A stretch of DNA of 64,000 bases from Burkholderiales bacterium RIFOXYD12_FULL_59_19. GTDB lineage: Bacteria > Pseudomonadota > Gammaproteobacteria > Burkholderiales > Burkholderiaceae_C. Positions 55,172 to 64,000 of the stretch are shown here, in pieces; position 1 is the stretch's first letter; each line of letters starts with the position of its first letter. The translations under genes and the position numbers were made by a program. The notes under the pieces were generated by a model. It saw only the letters and a program-made list of their open reading frames with translations, had not been told where the DNA came from and did not search any database. The stretch is from positions 1 to 64,000 of the forward strand of contig MESQ01000067.1 of assembly GCA_001771065.1 (NCBI GenBank), given 5' to 3'.

Positions 55172-55678
55172 ATGGCTACCAGCACCACCAACAACCTTGG
55201 CACGCCCGGCGCGCCCAACACCGCCAAAGTCAAGAAACCAAGACGACGCAAACTCCTGCTCGTGGTGCTTGGCAGCATGCTGGTGACCGGCATTGTCGGC
55301 GCCGGGGCGTATTACCTGCTGGGTTATGACCAGCCGGACAAGCCGGCCGTGGTGGTGCCGGAAGACCCCATTTATGTGGCGCTGCAGGCGTTTACCGTGA
55401 ACCTGCAACCCAATGACAAATACCGCATGTTGCACACCGTGGTGACACTGCAGGTCGCCAACACCCAGTCGCAGGCCATGGTGACCAAATATTTGCCCTT
55501 GGTGCATGGGCTTGTTTTGTCGGTGCTGTCCAATCGCCAATCCGATGTCCTGTTGACAAAAGAAGACAAAGCCAAACTCGGCGAAGAGATCAAGGCGACG
55601 TTGAACAAGCCTTTTGCACCCAACCTGCCGCCTGCGGAAATTTCCAAAGTGGAACTGTTTCCATTCATGTTTCAGTAA
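55172..55678 (+). CDS. fliL: flagellar basal-body protein FliL
   Basis: A 168-residue inner-membrane protein with a basic N-terminus, one membrane helix (~27-47, KLLLVVLGSMLVTGIVGAGAYYLLG) and a periplasmic domain (YVALQAFTVNLQPNDKYRMLHTVVTLQV). It associates with the MotAB stator. It opens the fliLMNOPQR block; fliM starts 31 nt later. Confidence 0.94.
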   Translation: MATSTTNNLGTPGAPNTAKVKKPRRRKLLLVVLGSMLVTGIVGAGAYYLLGYDQPDKPAVVVPEDPIYVALQAFTVNLQPNDKYRMLHTVVTLQVANTQSQAMVTKYLPLVHGLVLSVLSNRQSDVLLTKEDKAKLGEEIKATLNKPFAPNLPPAEISKVELFPFMFQ

Positions 55679-55709
55679 ATTCAGCAAAGTCACTTCAGGA
55701 TCTCAAGCC

Positions 55710-56711
55710 ATGACCTATGACCAGCAGCTCTCTCAAGACGAGGTTGATGCCCTGCTACAAGGTGTGGGCGGTGACAGCGGGGCCAGCAACGCTTCCCCGT
55801 CCTCGGGCCAGTCGCTACCAACCTACAACCTAGGCACCGACGAGCGCATTGTGCGCGGACGCATGCACACGCTGGAGGTGATCAATGAACGGTTCGCGCG
55901 CAATCTGCGTGCTTCACTACTGACCTTCATGCGCCGCCATGCTGATATTTCGGTGGGTGCGGTACAGATTCAGAAATATGGGGACTTCATCCGGCATTTA
56001 CCGGTCCCGGCCAACATCAACCTGATGCAGATGAAGCCCTTGCACGGCACCGCCTTGTTTGTGTTCGACCCGAAACTGGTGTTTCTGGTGGTTGACAATT
56101 TGTTTGGCAGTGATGGCCGCTACCACTTCCGTATTGAGGGCCGCGACTTCACGCCCACCGAACAGCGCATCATCAAACGCCTGCTCAATGTCACCCTGGA
56201 AAGTTACGGCAGTGCCTGGCAACCGGTCTATCCACTGGATTTTGAATATGTGCGCTCCGAGATGCACGCCAAGCTGGCCAACATTGTGGCGCCGAACGAG
56301 GTGATCATCAACACCACGTTTGAAATCGAATTTGGCCCCATTGGCGGCACGCTGAGCGTGTGTATTCCCTACTCGATGATTGAACCGATCAGGGACCTGC
56401 TGGTCAATCCGGTTCAGGACAGCGTTGCGGTTGACAAGCGCTGGGTGAAACAACTGTCGCATCAGGTGCAAAGTGCCGATGTCGAACTACGGGCCCATTT
56501 TCAGACCATGCAATCCAGCATTGGCGAGCTGCTCAAACTACAGGTCGGCGACGTGCTGCCGATCGATATTCCGCAGTCCATTGTTGCCAGCGTCAACGGT
56601 GTTCCGGTGCTCGAATGCGGCTACGGCACGTCCAACAACCATTACGCCCTGCTGGTCAAGAAAATGATCTACCACCAGGAAAGCGACTCAAGCAAGGAGC
56701 AACGACTATGA
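55710..56711 (+). CDS. fliM: flagellar motor switch protein FliM
   Basis: A 333-residue C-ring protein from ATG 55710; the track start at 55614 lies in fliL. The N-terminal CheY-P-binding motif LSQDEVDALLQG is intact. The middle domain has ERIVRGRMHTLEVINERFARNLR and the GGTLSVCIPYSMIEPIRDLL block. The C-terminal SPOA domain (~255-325) resembles FliN. Overlaps fliN by 4 nt. Confidence 0.97.
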   Translation: MTYDQQLSQDEVDALLQGVGGDSGASNASPSSGQSLPTYNLGTDERIVRGRMHTLEVINERFARNLRASLLTFMRRHADISVGAVQIQKYGDFIRHLPVPANINLMQMKPLHGTALFVFDPKLVFLVVDNLFGSDGRYHFRIEGRDFTPTEQRIIKRLLNVTLESYGSAWQPVYPLDFEYVRSEMHAKLANIVAPNEVIINTTFEIEFGPIGGTLSVCIPYSMIEPIRDLLVNPVQDSVAVDKRWVKQLSHQVQSADVELRAHFQTMQSSIGELLKLQVGDVLPIDIPQSIVASVNGVPVLECGYGTSNNHYALLVKKMIYHQESDSSKEQRL

Positions 56712-57157
56712 GCGACGACAACGCGCTGGAAGCAGCGCAAGTCTCTGACGATGACTGGGGCAGTGCCTTGGCCGAACAGGCCATGGCCAGCAGCCCCAAG
56801 GCGAGTCCGTTTGTGGCACCCGCCAGCCCGGCCAGACCGGCGTCCCAGCATGTTTTTCAGCCCTTGCCGAGCCAGCCGGGGTCGGACATTGCACCCGGCG
56901 ACATTGAGCGGGTGCTTGACGTGCCGGTGCAATTGACGGCCGAGTTGGGGCGCACACGTATCACCATCAAGAGCCTACTGCAACTGTCACAGGGCTCGAT
57001 TGTCGAACTCGACGGTCTGGCGGGTGAACCCATGGACGTGCTGATCAACGGCTATCTGATTGCGCAGGGCGAGGTGGTGGTGGTGAACGACAAGTTTGGC
57101 ATTCGGCTCACCGACATTCTGACGCCGCCGGAGCGCATCCAGAAATTGAGCCGATGA
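56708..57157 (+). CDS. fliN: flagellar motor switch protein FliN
   Basis: A 149-residue C-ring protein from ATG 56708 (MSDDNALEAAQVSDDDWG). An Ala/Pro/Ser-rich linker joins the acidic N-terminus to the SPOA domain: IERVLDVPVQLTAELGRTRI, ELDGLAGEPMDVLINGYLIAQGEVVVVNDKFGIRLTDI. Overlaps fliM and fliO by 4 nt. Confidence 0.96.
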   Translation: MSDDNALEAAQVSDDDWGSALAEQAMASSPKASPFVAPASPARPASQHVFQPLPSQPGSDIAPGDIERVLDVPVQLTAELGRTRITIKSLLQLSQGSIVELDGLAGEPMDVLINGYLIAQGEVVVVNDKFGIRLTDILTPPERIQKLSR

Positions 57158-57618
57158 AAACGCCAAGTCTTTGCCTGCAGGCAGCCCGTGGGCGAACCCT
57201 GCTGGGTATGACGCTGGCCGCGGTGGCCACCACCGCCAGCGCAGAAACAGGCCAGGACTCCGGCCTGGCCAGCTTGCTGCAGGTGGGGTTGGGTCTGGCC
57301 GTGGTGCTGGCGCTCATTTTTGCCGCGGGCTGGTTGGTGCGCCGACTCGGCTTGCAAAACCGGCAGGGTGGCCGCCTGCTCAAGGTGGTGTCAAGCCTCA
57401 TGGTGGGTCAGCGCGAACGTGTTGTGCTGGTGGAAATTGGCGACACCTGGCTGCTGCTTGGTGTGGGTGCCGGGCAGGTCAACACGCTGCACACCATGGC
57501 GGCGCAACACGCCCCGGATGCTTCACCCAAGGTGGACGACACCGACCCTGACACGTTTGCCAACCGACTGCGCCAGTCGCTCAGCCCCATGCGCCAGCCC
57601 GGAAAGTCGGCACCATGA
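57154..57618 (+). CDS. fliO: flagellar biosynthetic protein FliO
   Basis: A 154-residue membrane protein. It has a possible N-terminal signal segment, a main membrane helix ([22 protein letters not shown]) and the conserved cytoplasmic part [39 protein letters not shown]. It aids FliP ring assembly. Overlaps fliN and fliP by 4 nt. Confidence 0.92.
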   Translation: MKTPSLCLQAARGRTLLGMTLAAVATTASAETGQDSGLASLLQVGLGLAVVLALIFAAGWLVRRLGLQNRQGGRLLKVVSSLMVGQRERVVLVEIGDTWLLLGVGAGQVNTLHTMAAQHAPDASPKVDDTDPDTFANRLRQSLSPMRQPGKSAP

Positions 57619-58382
57619 CAAAAGTAGGGGGCTGTTTGTTCACCCGGTTGCTGTTGCCCCTGCTGGCGCTGCTGTGCCTGACGCTGCCGTCGGTGGGCGT
57701 GGCCCAAGGTCTGCCCGGCATTGTCAGCAGCCAGGGACCCGGCGCCAGCCAGACCTGGTCACTGAGCGTGCAAACGCTGGTGCTGCTGACGTCGCTGACG
57801 TTCCTGCCGGCCTTGCTGCTCTCCATGACCAGCTTCACCCGCATTCTGATTGTGCTCGGGCTGCTGCGCACCGCCATTGGCACACAGTCCTCGCCACCCA
57901 ACCAGGTGTTGGTCGGGTTGGCGCTGTTCCTGACTTTTTTTGTCATGTCGCCGGTGTTGGACAAGGCCTACAACGAGGCCTACCAGCCGTTCTCCGAAAA
58001 CAAGATCAGTGCCGAAGAGGCCATGACACGCGGGGTGGAACCGTTCAAGGAATTCATGCTCAAGCAAACCCGGCAAGCCGATCTGGCGATGTTTGCCAAG
58101 CTGGCGCGCGCCGAGCCCATGCAGGGTCCGGAGCAGATCAGCTTGCGGATTCTGCTGCCGTCTTTTGTCATCAGCGAGCTCAAAACCGCGTTCCAGATTG
58201 GCTTCACGATCTTTATCCCGTTCCTGATTGTTGACCTGGTGGTCGCCAGCGTATTGATGTCAATGGGCATGATGATGGTGCCCCCCGCCACCATTTCATT
58301 GCCTTTTAAATTGATGCTGTTTGTGCTGGTGGACGGCTGGCAACTGCTGATGGGCGCGCTGGCCCAAAGCTTTTTCAGTTAA
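57615..58382 (+). CDS. fliP: flagellar export gate protein FliP
   Basis: A 255-residue membrane protein with a cleavable N-terminal signal ([19 protein letters not shown]) and four membrane helices. Family blocks: [62 protein letters not shown], and [18 protein letters not shown]. It forms the FliPQR core of the export channel. Confidence 0.97.
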   Translation: MTKVGGCLFTRLLLPLLALLCLTLPSVGVAQGLPGIVSSQGPGASQTWSLSVQTLVLLTSLTFLPALLLSMTSFTRILIVLGLLRTAIGTQSSPPNQVLVGLALFLTFFVMSPVLDKAYNEAYQPFSENKISAEEAMTRGVEPFKEFMLKQTRQADLAMFAKLARAEPMQGPEQISLRILLPSFVISELKTAFQIGFTIFIPFLIVDLVVASVLMSMGMMMVPPATISLPFKLMLFVLVDGWQLLMGALAQSFFS

Positions 58383-58391
58383 GGCCACAGC

Positions 58392-58661
58392 ATGACCCCC
58401 GAAACAGTCATGACCATGGGCTACCAGGCGATGCAGCTGTCGGTGCTGCTGGCCGCACCGCTGCTGCTGGTGGCCTTGGTCACCGGCTTGCTCATCAGCC
58501 TGTTTCAGGCGGCTACCCAGATCAATGAGATGACCCTATCGTTCATCCCCAAGCTTCTGGCCGTCTTTGCCACCCTGGTCATTGCCGGACCCTGGATGCT
58601 GGAAAGTGTGCTTGACTACATGCGCACGCTGTTTTCCTCTATTCCGCAACTGGTGGGCTGA
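58392..58661 (+). CDS. fliQ: flagellar export gate protein FliQ
   Basis: An 89-residue protein of two membrane hairpin helices (LSVLLAAPLLLVALVTGLLISLFQAATQINEMTLSFIPK, then VFATLVIAGPWMLESVLDY). QAATQINEMTLSFIPK is the family signature. Its stop overlaps the fliR start by one base. Confidence 0.96.
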   Translation: MTPETVMTMGYQAMQLSVLLAAPLLLVALVTGLLISLFQAATQINEMTLSFIPKLLAVFATLVIAGPWMLESVLDYMRTLFSSIPQLVG

Positions 58662-59452
58662 TGGCCCCGATCCTGTCGGTCACCTCAGAGCAGCTGAACC
58701 TCTGGTTGCTGGGCTTTTTTTGGCCCTTTGTGCGTATTCTGGCGCTGCTTGCCAGCGCCCCCCTGTTTGGCGAAAGTGTGGTGCCGCGCAATGTCAAGGT
58801 GGCCATGGCGGTGTTGCTGAGCCTGGTGATTGTGCCCACGCTGGCGCCCATGCCCAGCACCCCTTTGATGTCTGCGGGCGGGTTCTGGATTTTGGTCCAA
58901 CAAATTCTGATCGGCGCCGCCATGGGTTTTGCCATGCGCATGGTGTTTGCCGCTGTGCAGGCCACGGGCGACTATGTGGGCCTGCAAATGGGCCTGTCTT
59001 TTGCCACGTTTTTTGACCCCAGCAGCGGCGGCAACACCATGGTACTGGCACGCCTGCTCAATGTGCTGGTGATGTTGCTTTTTCTGGCGGTCGACGGCCA
59101 TTTGATATTGATCCGAACCTTGGCCGAAAGTTTTGTGACCCTGCCCATCTCTGATGCGCCGTTGTCCAAGGGCGGCTGGGCCCAGCTGGTGGCCGCAGGC
59201 GGCAATGTGGTGGCGGACGGCCTGATGCTGGCACTGCCCCTGGTGGCCTGCCTGTTGAGCCTGAACCTGGCGATGGGCATTTTGAACCGGGTGTCACCCC
59301 AGTTCAGCATTTTTTCGGTGGGTTTTCCGATCACGCTGCTGGCCGGTATTGGCATGTTGCAGTTGCTGATGCCCTACCTCGGTCCCTTTATGTTGCCGCG
59401 CTTTAGCGCCGGTTTTGAGCTGATTGGCCGATTTTTGCAAGCGCTGCGGTGA
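58661..59452 (+). CDS. fliR: flagellar export gate protein FliR
   Basis: A 263-residue protein with about six membrane helices. RILALLASAPLFGESVVPRNVKVAMAVLLSLV and FSVGFPITLLAGIGMLQLLMPYL are typical. It completes the FliPQR export core and ends the plus-strand flagellar operon. It converges with flgL with 17 nt between stops. Confidence 0.95.
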   Translation: MAPILSVTSEQLNLWLLGFFWPFVRILALLASAPLFGESVVPRNVKVAMAVLLSLVIVPTLAPMPSTPLMSAGGFWILVQQILIGAAMGFAMRMVFAAVQATGDYVGLQMGLSFATFFDPSSGGNTMVLARLLNVLVMLLFLAVDGHLILIRTLAESFVTLPISDAPLSKGGWAQLVAAGGNVVADGLMLALPLVACLLSLNLAMGILNRVSPQFSIFSVGFPITLLAGIGMLQLLMPYLGPFMLPRFSAGFELIGRFLQALR

Positions 59453-59469
59453 TGTGCCGCGCCAGCCTG

Positions 59470-60687
59470 CTACAAATAATTGAACAGTGACAACTTCTCA
59501 ATTTTCACAAAAGCCTGCTGGGTGGCCTGCAGCGCCGTCTGATGCTGAAAAAGCTCCGAGATGGCACTGGCGTAATCCAGGTCTTGCAAGTCTGACAACT
59601 GGCTCTGGTCGAACAGTGTCCGGTTACTGCCGGTGGTGTTGAGGGCGTCAAGCTCCTGCAAGCGTGAACCCACCGACGAGCGCACCGTCAACACATTGTC
59701 ATGCGCGTTGGTGACCTTTTTATTGGCGGTACTCAAGGCGTTGAGCAGTTGCGCGCGCGCCGCCGGGCTGCCGCTGTCGACCGGCTTTTTAAGCACGGCA
59801 AGCACGTCAGCAATGGCGCCAAAGATGTCAGTGCCGGCATTTTTGGCAGTTGAGACATCAAAGCTGTCGCCGGCGGCGGGCACGCCAGTCAAGCTGAGCC
59901 TGACACCACCAAAGCTGATGGCATTGCCCTCGGTGTACGCCGTGCTGGGCACCACATTGACTGCGGGCACACCCGTGGTGTTGACCTCAAAGGTGTTGGC
60001 AGTCAGGAACTTGATCACAAAGTCCTTGCCAAAGTTCGGGTCTGTGGCGTCAACCACGGTATTGGCAGTAAACACCCCGGTTCCGGTATTGAGCGGGTTG
60101 GCCGAGTTCACGTAGCCCGCCCCGCCTTGCACCGCCTGAAAGATGCTGCGTCCATCGTCGCTGGCAGCCATCTGGCGCGACACATCCACCTGCATCAGGC
60201 GCCGCCCCTGGTCGCCCGCGTACTGTACCCGGCCATCGCCCTGGGTCACAAAAGGTGGCGTACTGCTTTTAAAACCGGCAAACAAAAACTGCCCGTTGCC
60301 ATCGTCGGCATTGGCCAGCCCCTGCAGCTGGTCCAGGTTGCTCTGCATCGCCATGGCAATGCTGGCACGGTCCGCATCGGCGAGTGTGCCGTTGCCGGCC
60401 TGGACTACCAGGCTTTTGACGTCTTGCAAGATGGAGGTGACGCTCTGGAGCGCGTTTTCTTCGAGCGAAAGCGTCTGGGTTGCCTGCGCCCGGCTGGCCG
60501 CATACTGCTTGCTGAGCGCGATGGACTGCGTCACGCCAAGCGCACGGGTGGCACTGATCGGGTCGTCCGAGGGGGTCAGGGTCTTGGTCATGGCGCCCAT
60601 TTGCTGCTGCACCCGCAACAGGCTTTCTTGCTGCGAGCTGATGGCTGCCTTGCTTTTTTCAAAAAAAGTTGCGGTGCTGATACGCAT
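59470..60687 (-). CDS. flgL: hook-filament junction protein FlgL
   Basis: A 405-residue HAP3. The flagellin-like N-terminal helices (TATFFEKSKAAISSQQESLLRVQQQMGAMTKTLTPSDDPISATRAL) and C-terminal helices (LQELDALNTTGSNRTLFDQSQLSDLQDLDYASAISELFQHQTALQATQQAF) are conserved; the middle is variable. AGGAG precedes ATG 60687. It is 23 nt downstream of flgK. Confidence 0.94.
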   Translation of the reverse strand: MRISTATFFEKSKAAISSQQESLLRVQQQMGAMTKTLTPSDDPISATRALGVTQSIALSKQYAASRAQATQTLSLEENALQSVTSILQDVKSLVVQAGNGTLADADRASIAMAMQSNLDQLQGLANADDGNGQFLFAGFKSSTPPFVTQGDGRVQYAGDQGRRLMQVDVSRQMAASDDGRSIFQAVQGGAGYVNSANPLNTGTGVFTANTVVDATDPNFGKDFVIKFLTANTFEVNTTGVPAVNVVPSTAYTEGNAISFGGVRLSLTGVPAAGDSFDVSTAKNAGTDIFGAIADVLAVLKKPVDSGSPAARAQLLNALSTANKKVTNAHDNVLTVRSSVGSRLQELDALNTTGSNRTLFDQSQLSDLQDLDYASAISELFQHQTALQATQQAFVKIEKLSLFNYL

Positions 60688-60710
60688 GGTGCGCTCCTTG
60701 AAAAGGCGGG

Positions 60711-62630
60711 TTAGCGAAGGCCCAGAATCGCATCAAACATGGTTGAGGCGGTCTGGATCACCTTGGCATTGGCTTGGTACATCTGTTGAAAGATCAACAA
60801 GTTGGCGGTTTCTTCGTCTTGATTGACCCCCGACACCGACTGCTGTGCGGTGCGGATTTGCGCCGTCAAACTGGTCTGTGCGGTATTGGAAATGTCAATC
60901 TGGCGGGTCTTGTTGCCCACCGTACTCACCAGTTGGGCATAGGCATCGTTGAAACTCGACGCGTTGTCGCCAATTGTTTTCTTGTTTTGCAGGTCGGCCA
61001 ATAACAAGGCATTGCGACCATCTGAGACACCACCGCTGTTTTTCTCGATGGTAAAGCTGTCGCCGTTGGCCGGGCTGCCGCTGAGCTTGACACTGATGCC
61101 ATCAAAACGCATCGTGGCACCGGCACTGTAGGTCACCGTGCTGCCATCGGGAAAACCCGACAGGCTGTTGCTCGCGCTGTCATAGGTCAAGGTCACGTTG
61201 TTGGCCAGTGGTGTGGCCAGATAGTCGGCATCCACAGTGCCGCCCGAGATCAGCCCGCTGCCCAGATTCTTGATGGGGTTGCCCAGCACCACGGGTGCAG
61301 CTGCCGCCAGTTTGGAGGGGTCAAGCAGCACCACATCAAAGTCGCGGGCACCGCTTCGGGTGGGTTGAATCAGGAAGGAGTCGCCAGCACTGGCGCTGCC
61401 GCTGGCAAAGCTCAGCGTCACACCATCAAAAGTGGCCGTGCTGACGGTGCTGGCCGGAAAGCCGGTGGGCAAGGTCAGCGTTTGCTGATCGGACAGCCGG
61501 GTCAGGGTCAGGCTCAGGTCGGCCTCAACACTCAAACGGTAGTCACTGGTGGTTAATTTACCGGTGTCGTCAAAGGACACGTCCAAAGCCAGATTACCCT
61601 TGTTATTGTTGTTGGCAATGATGCCGGGCGCCGCTTGTGAAAAGAAGTCTTTGCCCAGAACACCCTGCATGTCAACGCCCAGGCGCTGTTGGGCATTGAA
61701 CGTATCGGACATGGCAATGGCAATGCGCCCGAGTGCGTTTTGGGTGTTGTTGAGGGTTTCATTGCGAAATTGCAGCAAACCGCCCAGCGAACCACCCGCC
61801 AGCACCGTGTCCTGCAACTCCACGCTGCGGCCGCTGGCACCCAGCAAAGCCACGCCGGTGCGTGCGGGATCGGCGCTGGACGAGACCGCCTTCAGGCTGG
61901 CGGCCTGATCACCCAACACCAGGGTCTGACCATTGCCTATAAATACGCTGTACTGGCCGCCATCCTGCACCACCACCTTGGTACCCACCAATTGGCTGAG
62001 CTCACTCACCAGCAAATCTCGCTGGTCGAGCAAATCGTTGGGTGCCTGGTTGCCAGAGGCATCGGTGACCAGGGCAATTTGTTTGTTCAGGCTGGCAATT
62101 TGGCCAGAATAGGTGTTGATCAGGTCGACACTGCCGGCGATTTGATCATTGGCATTGGTGTTGAGGCCGGAAAGGTAGTCGCTGGTGGCTCTGAACTGGT
62201 TGGTCATCGCTTGCGCCGAACCGATCAATTGTTGCCGTGCCGCCGGGTCGGCCGGGGTGTTGGCAACCGCTTGCACGCTGGTGAACACCGCTTGCATCAG
62301 GGGCGCCAAACTGGCGCTCTGATTGGCCAGCAGGTTGTCGATCTGACTGATTTGCCCGTAGTGTGTGCTCAAGGACTGATTGGCCGACTGCGCCTGATTG
62401 AGCTGCGTTGTGAGGAAACGGTCATAACTGCGCGTGACGTCGGTCGCCTTGACACCGGTTCCAAAAAAGCCGACCCCCGGTGCATAAATGCCGCCATTGG
62501 ACGCAATTTGTGCCGACTGGCGGCTGTAGCCAGGCGTGTTGACGTTGGCGGTGTTGTGCCCCGTGGTCACCAACGCTGCCTTGGCCACGTTCAGGCCACT
62601 CAGGCCGGTGTAAAACATTCCGAATGACAT
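60711..62630 (-). CDS. flgK: hook-filament junction protein FlgK
   Basis: A 639-residue HAP1. The N-terminal Flg_bb_rod-type block (FYTGLSGLNVAKAALVTTGHNTANVNTPGYSRQ) and the C-terminal block (SVSGVNQDEETANLLIFQQMYQANAKVIQTASTMFDAILGL) are fully conserved; a Ser/Gly/Thr-rich region lies between. Its ribosome site GAGGTAA overlaps the stop of the chemoreceptor gene upstream, 12 nt before the ATG. Confidence 0.96.
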   Translation of the reverse strand: MSFGMFYTGLSGLNVAKAALVTTGHNTANVNTPGYSRQSAQIASNGGIYAPGVGFFGTGVKATDVTRSYDRFLTTQLNQAQSANQSLSTHYGQISQIDNLLANQSASLAPLMQAVFTSVQAVANTPADPAARQQLIGSAQAMTNQFRATSDYLSGLNTNANDQIAGSVDLINTYSGQIASLNKQIALVTDASGNQAPNDLLDQRDLLVSELSQLVGTKVVVQDGGQYSVFIGNGQTLVLGDQAASLKAVSSSADPARTGVALLGASGRSVELQDTVLAGGSLGGLLQFRNETLNNTQNALGRIAIAMSDTFNAQQRLGVDMQGVLGKDFFSQAAPGIIANNNNKGNLALDVSFDDTGKLTTSDYRLSVEADLSLTLTRLSDQQTLTLPTGFPASTVSTATFDGVTLSFASGSASAGDSFLIQPTRSGARDFDVVLLDPSKLAAAAPVVLGNPIKNLGSGLISGGTVDADYLATPLANNVTLTYDSASNSLSGFPDGSTVTYSAGATMRFDGISVKLSGSPANGDSFTIEKNSGGVSDGRNALLLADLQNKKTIGDNASSFNDAYAQLVSTVGNKTRQIDISNTAQTSLTAQIRTAQQSVSGVNQDEETANLLIFQQMYQANAKVIQTASTMFDAILGLR

Positions 62631-62642
62631 GGGATTACCTCA

Positions 62643-64000
62643 TCAAAATTCTTCCCAATCACCCCCGGCCGCAGCGGGAGCAGCGGCAGGCGCACGGGTC
62701 AATTGTCGCGTCGCCAGGATCTTGGGCTCGCGCTTGGGCGCCTCGGCCTGCAGTTTGATCTGTGGTGCCGGCGCCGGGTTGCTGCGTGACTGGGCAAACA
62801 TGGCGGTCTGGCGACGGTCCAGCTTGAAGACACTGACACCCTGTGACAAATTGCTGGCTTGCTCTTGCAAGGAGGCCGCAGCAGCGGCTGCTTGTTCCAC
62901 CAGCGCGGCATTTTGCTGGGTGACCTGGTCCATTTGCGTGATGGCCTGGTTGACCTGCTCAATGCCCGAGGTCTGCTCCTGGCTGGCCGCCGAGATTTCG
63001 GCCATGATGTCGGTCACCCGCTTGACGCTGTTGACAATTTCATCCATGGTCCGGCCCGCCTCTGCGACCTGTTTGCTGCCTTCCTCGACCTTGTCAACCG
63101 AGTCCCCGATCAGCATCTTGATTTCTTTGGCGGCGGCGGCGGAGCGTTGCGCCAGATTGCGCACTTCAGCCGCCACCACGGCAAAACCACGGCCCTGCTC
63201 ACCCGCCCTGGCGGCTTCGACCGCCGCATTGAGGGCCAGAATATTGGTCTGGAAAGCGATGCCATCGATGACGCCAATGATGTCGACAATTTTCCTGGAA
63301 GAGGCGTTGATCGCGCCCATGGTGCCAACCACGTCAGCCACCACGCTGCCACCCCTGACCGCCACCCCCGAGGCCGCCATGGCCAACTGATTGGCTTGCC
63401 GCGCGTTGTCGGCATTTTGTTTGACGGTGGCTGTCAGCTGCTCCATGGACGCCGCAGTCTCTTCCAGGGAACTGGCCTGCTGTTCGGTTCGGCCCGACAG
63501 GTCAAGGTTGCCAGCCGCAATCTGGCTTGAGGCCGACGCAATGGTGTCGGTGCCATGACGCACCTCGCCCACAATTCTGACCAGGCTGTTGTTCATTTCA
63601 CTCAGGGCCTGCATCAGTTGGCCGGTTTCATCCTTGGTGCTGGGACCAATGTGGCTGGTCAGGTCGCCGCTGGCCACTTTTTGCGCCAGGATCACAGCCC
63701 GGTGCAACTGGCGGGTAATACCGACCGTGAGCCACCACGCCAACACACATCCGAGGGCCACGGCGAGCAGCGCCAGGCCGACCAGATTCAACTGGCCAGC
63801 GCGGTACAGGTCATCAATGGACCGTGCGGTCTGGTCGATATGGTTGGCCTCAAAACTCAACAGCGCCCTGATCGATTCTTCGTAGGCCCCAAGGGCGGGC
63901 ACCAGCTTGGTGTCGGTCAACTCGACCGCCAGTTCCTGCTGGCCATCGGACTTCATCTTCATGGCGGTCGCCCGGATGTCCACATACAGGGCGCGTTTGG
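62643..64000 (-). CDS. methyl-accepting chemotaxis protein (C-terminal part; cut by right window edge)
   Basis: A chemoreceptor open through the right edge; the GTG at 63983 in the track is internal, since codons upstream continue in frame (KRALYV). A periplasmic four-helix-type segment precedes a membrane helix ([25 protein letters not shown]), a HAMP domain (~[22 protein letters not shown]) and the signalling hairpin with the tip [28 protein letters not shown]. The C-terminus ends DWEEF, an xWxxF pentapeptide for CheR/CheB docking. It lies directly upstream of flgK. Confidence 0.95.
   Translation of the reverse strand, partial: KRALYVDIRATAMKMKSDGQQELAVELTDTKLVPALGAYEESIRALLSFEANHIDQTARSIDDLYRAGQLNLVGLALLAVALGCVLAWWLTVGITRQLHRAVILAQKVASGDLTSHIGPSTKDETGQLMQALSEMNNSLVRIVGEVRHGTDTIASASSQIAAGNLDLSGRTEQQASSLEETAASMEQLTATVKQNADNARQANQLAMAASGVAVRGGSVVADVVGTMGAINASSRKIVDIIGVIDGIAFQTNILALNAAVEAARAGEQGRGFAVVAAEVRNLAQRSAAAAKEIKMLIGDSVDKVEEGSKQVAEAGRTMDEIVNSVKRVTDIMAEISAASQEQTSGIEQVNQAITQMDQVTQQNAALVEQAAAAAASLQEQASNLSQGVSVFKLDRRQTAMFAQSRSNPAPAPQIKLQAEAPKREPKILATRQLTRAPAAAPAAAGGDWEEF

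Overview
The window looks like a chromosomal segment of a motile betaproteobacterium of the order Burkholderiales, most like Comamonadaceae/Rhodoferax. This rests on the gene content and order (flhDC-motAB-cheA, cheRDBYZ-flhBAFG-fliA, fliEFGHIJK-LMNOPQR), the high-GC coding sequence and the family-level protein matches. It is inference from reading, not a database result.

Left third (1-20.5 kb), housekeeping and metabolism. A giant repetitive LEPR-xLL surface/secreted protein runs off the left edge. Next come DUF3297, a YihY-family membrane protein, a DUF2069 protein and a D-lactate/2-hydroxyglutarate-type FAD oxidoreductase. A short oxidative cluster follows: Tat-exported gluconate-dehydrogenase-gamma-like subunit, GMC flavoprotein, RHH protein, glyoxalase I and a monohaem cytochrome c. 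A coniferyl-aldehyde-type dehydrogenase faces it. The thiBPQ thiamin ABC transporter sits behind a clear TPP riboswitch. The stretch ends with a NadR-like P-loop kinase, serS, ispH with its FKBP-type PPIase, and the radC-smr pair. Several palindromic REP-like repeats lie in the gaps here.

Right two thirds (20.6-64 kb), an almost uninterrupted flagellum/chemotaxis island. Plus strand 20.7-30.6 kb: cheR-cheD-cheB-cheY-cheZ, then flhB-flhA-flhF-flhG-like-fliA. Minus strand 45.6-30.6 kb: fliC-flaG-fliD-fliS-fliT, a second FliK-like gene, an FlhB-C-like gene, an HTH-REC regulator, a membrane hybrid histidine kinase, then flhD-flhC-motA-motB-cheA and an HD-GYP protein. Around 46-47 kb two tandem fliE paralogues diverge from fliFGHIJK-fliLMNOPQR (47-59.5 kb, plus). 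flgL, flgK and a methyl-accepting chemotaxis protein (cut by the right edge) close the window on the minus strand.

Regulation can be partly read. FlhDC is the master activator. Three similar inverted-repeat sites resembling FlhD4C2 boxes lie upstream of flhB, between fliE and fliF, and about 270 bp upstream of fliC. fliC has a near-perfect sigma-28 (FliA) promoter. A row of five 9-bp repeats sits in the AT-rich flhDC control region. The oddest items are the duplicated fliE, the 929-residue FliK with internal ~143-residue repeats, the degenerate FlhG-like ATPase, the sensor kinase/HTH-REC pair next to flhDC, the convergent arrangement of two normally collinear flagellar blocks, and an HD-GYP gene next to cheA with no cheW in view. 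No rRNA, tRNA, CRISPR array, intact insertion sequence or prophage was seen.
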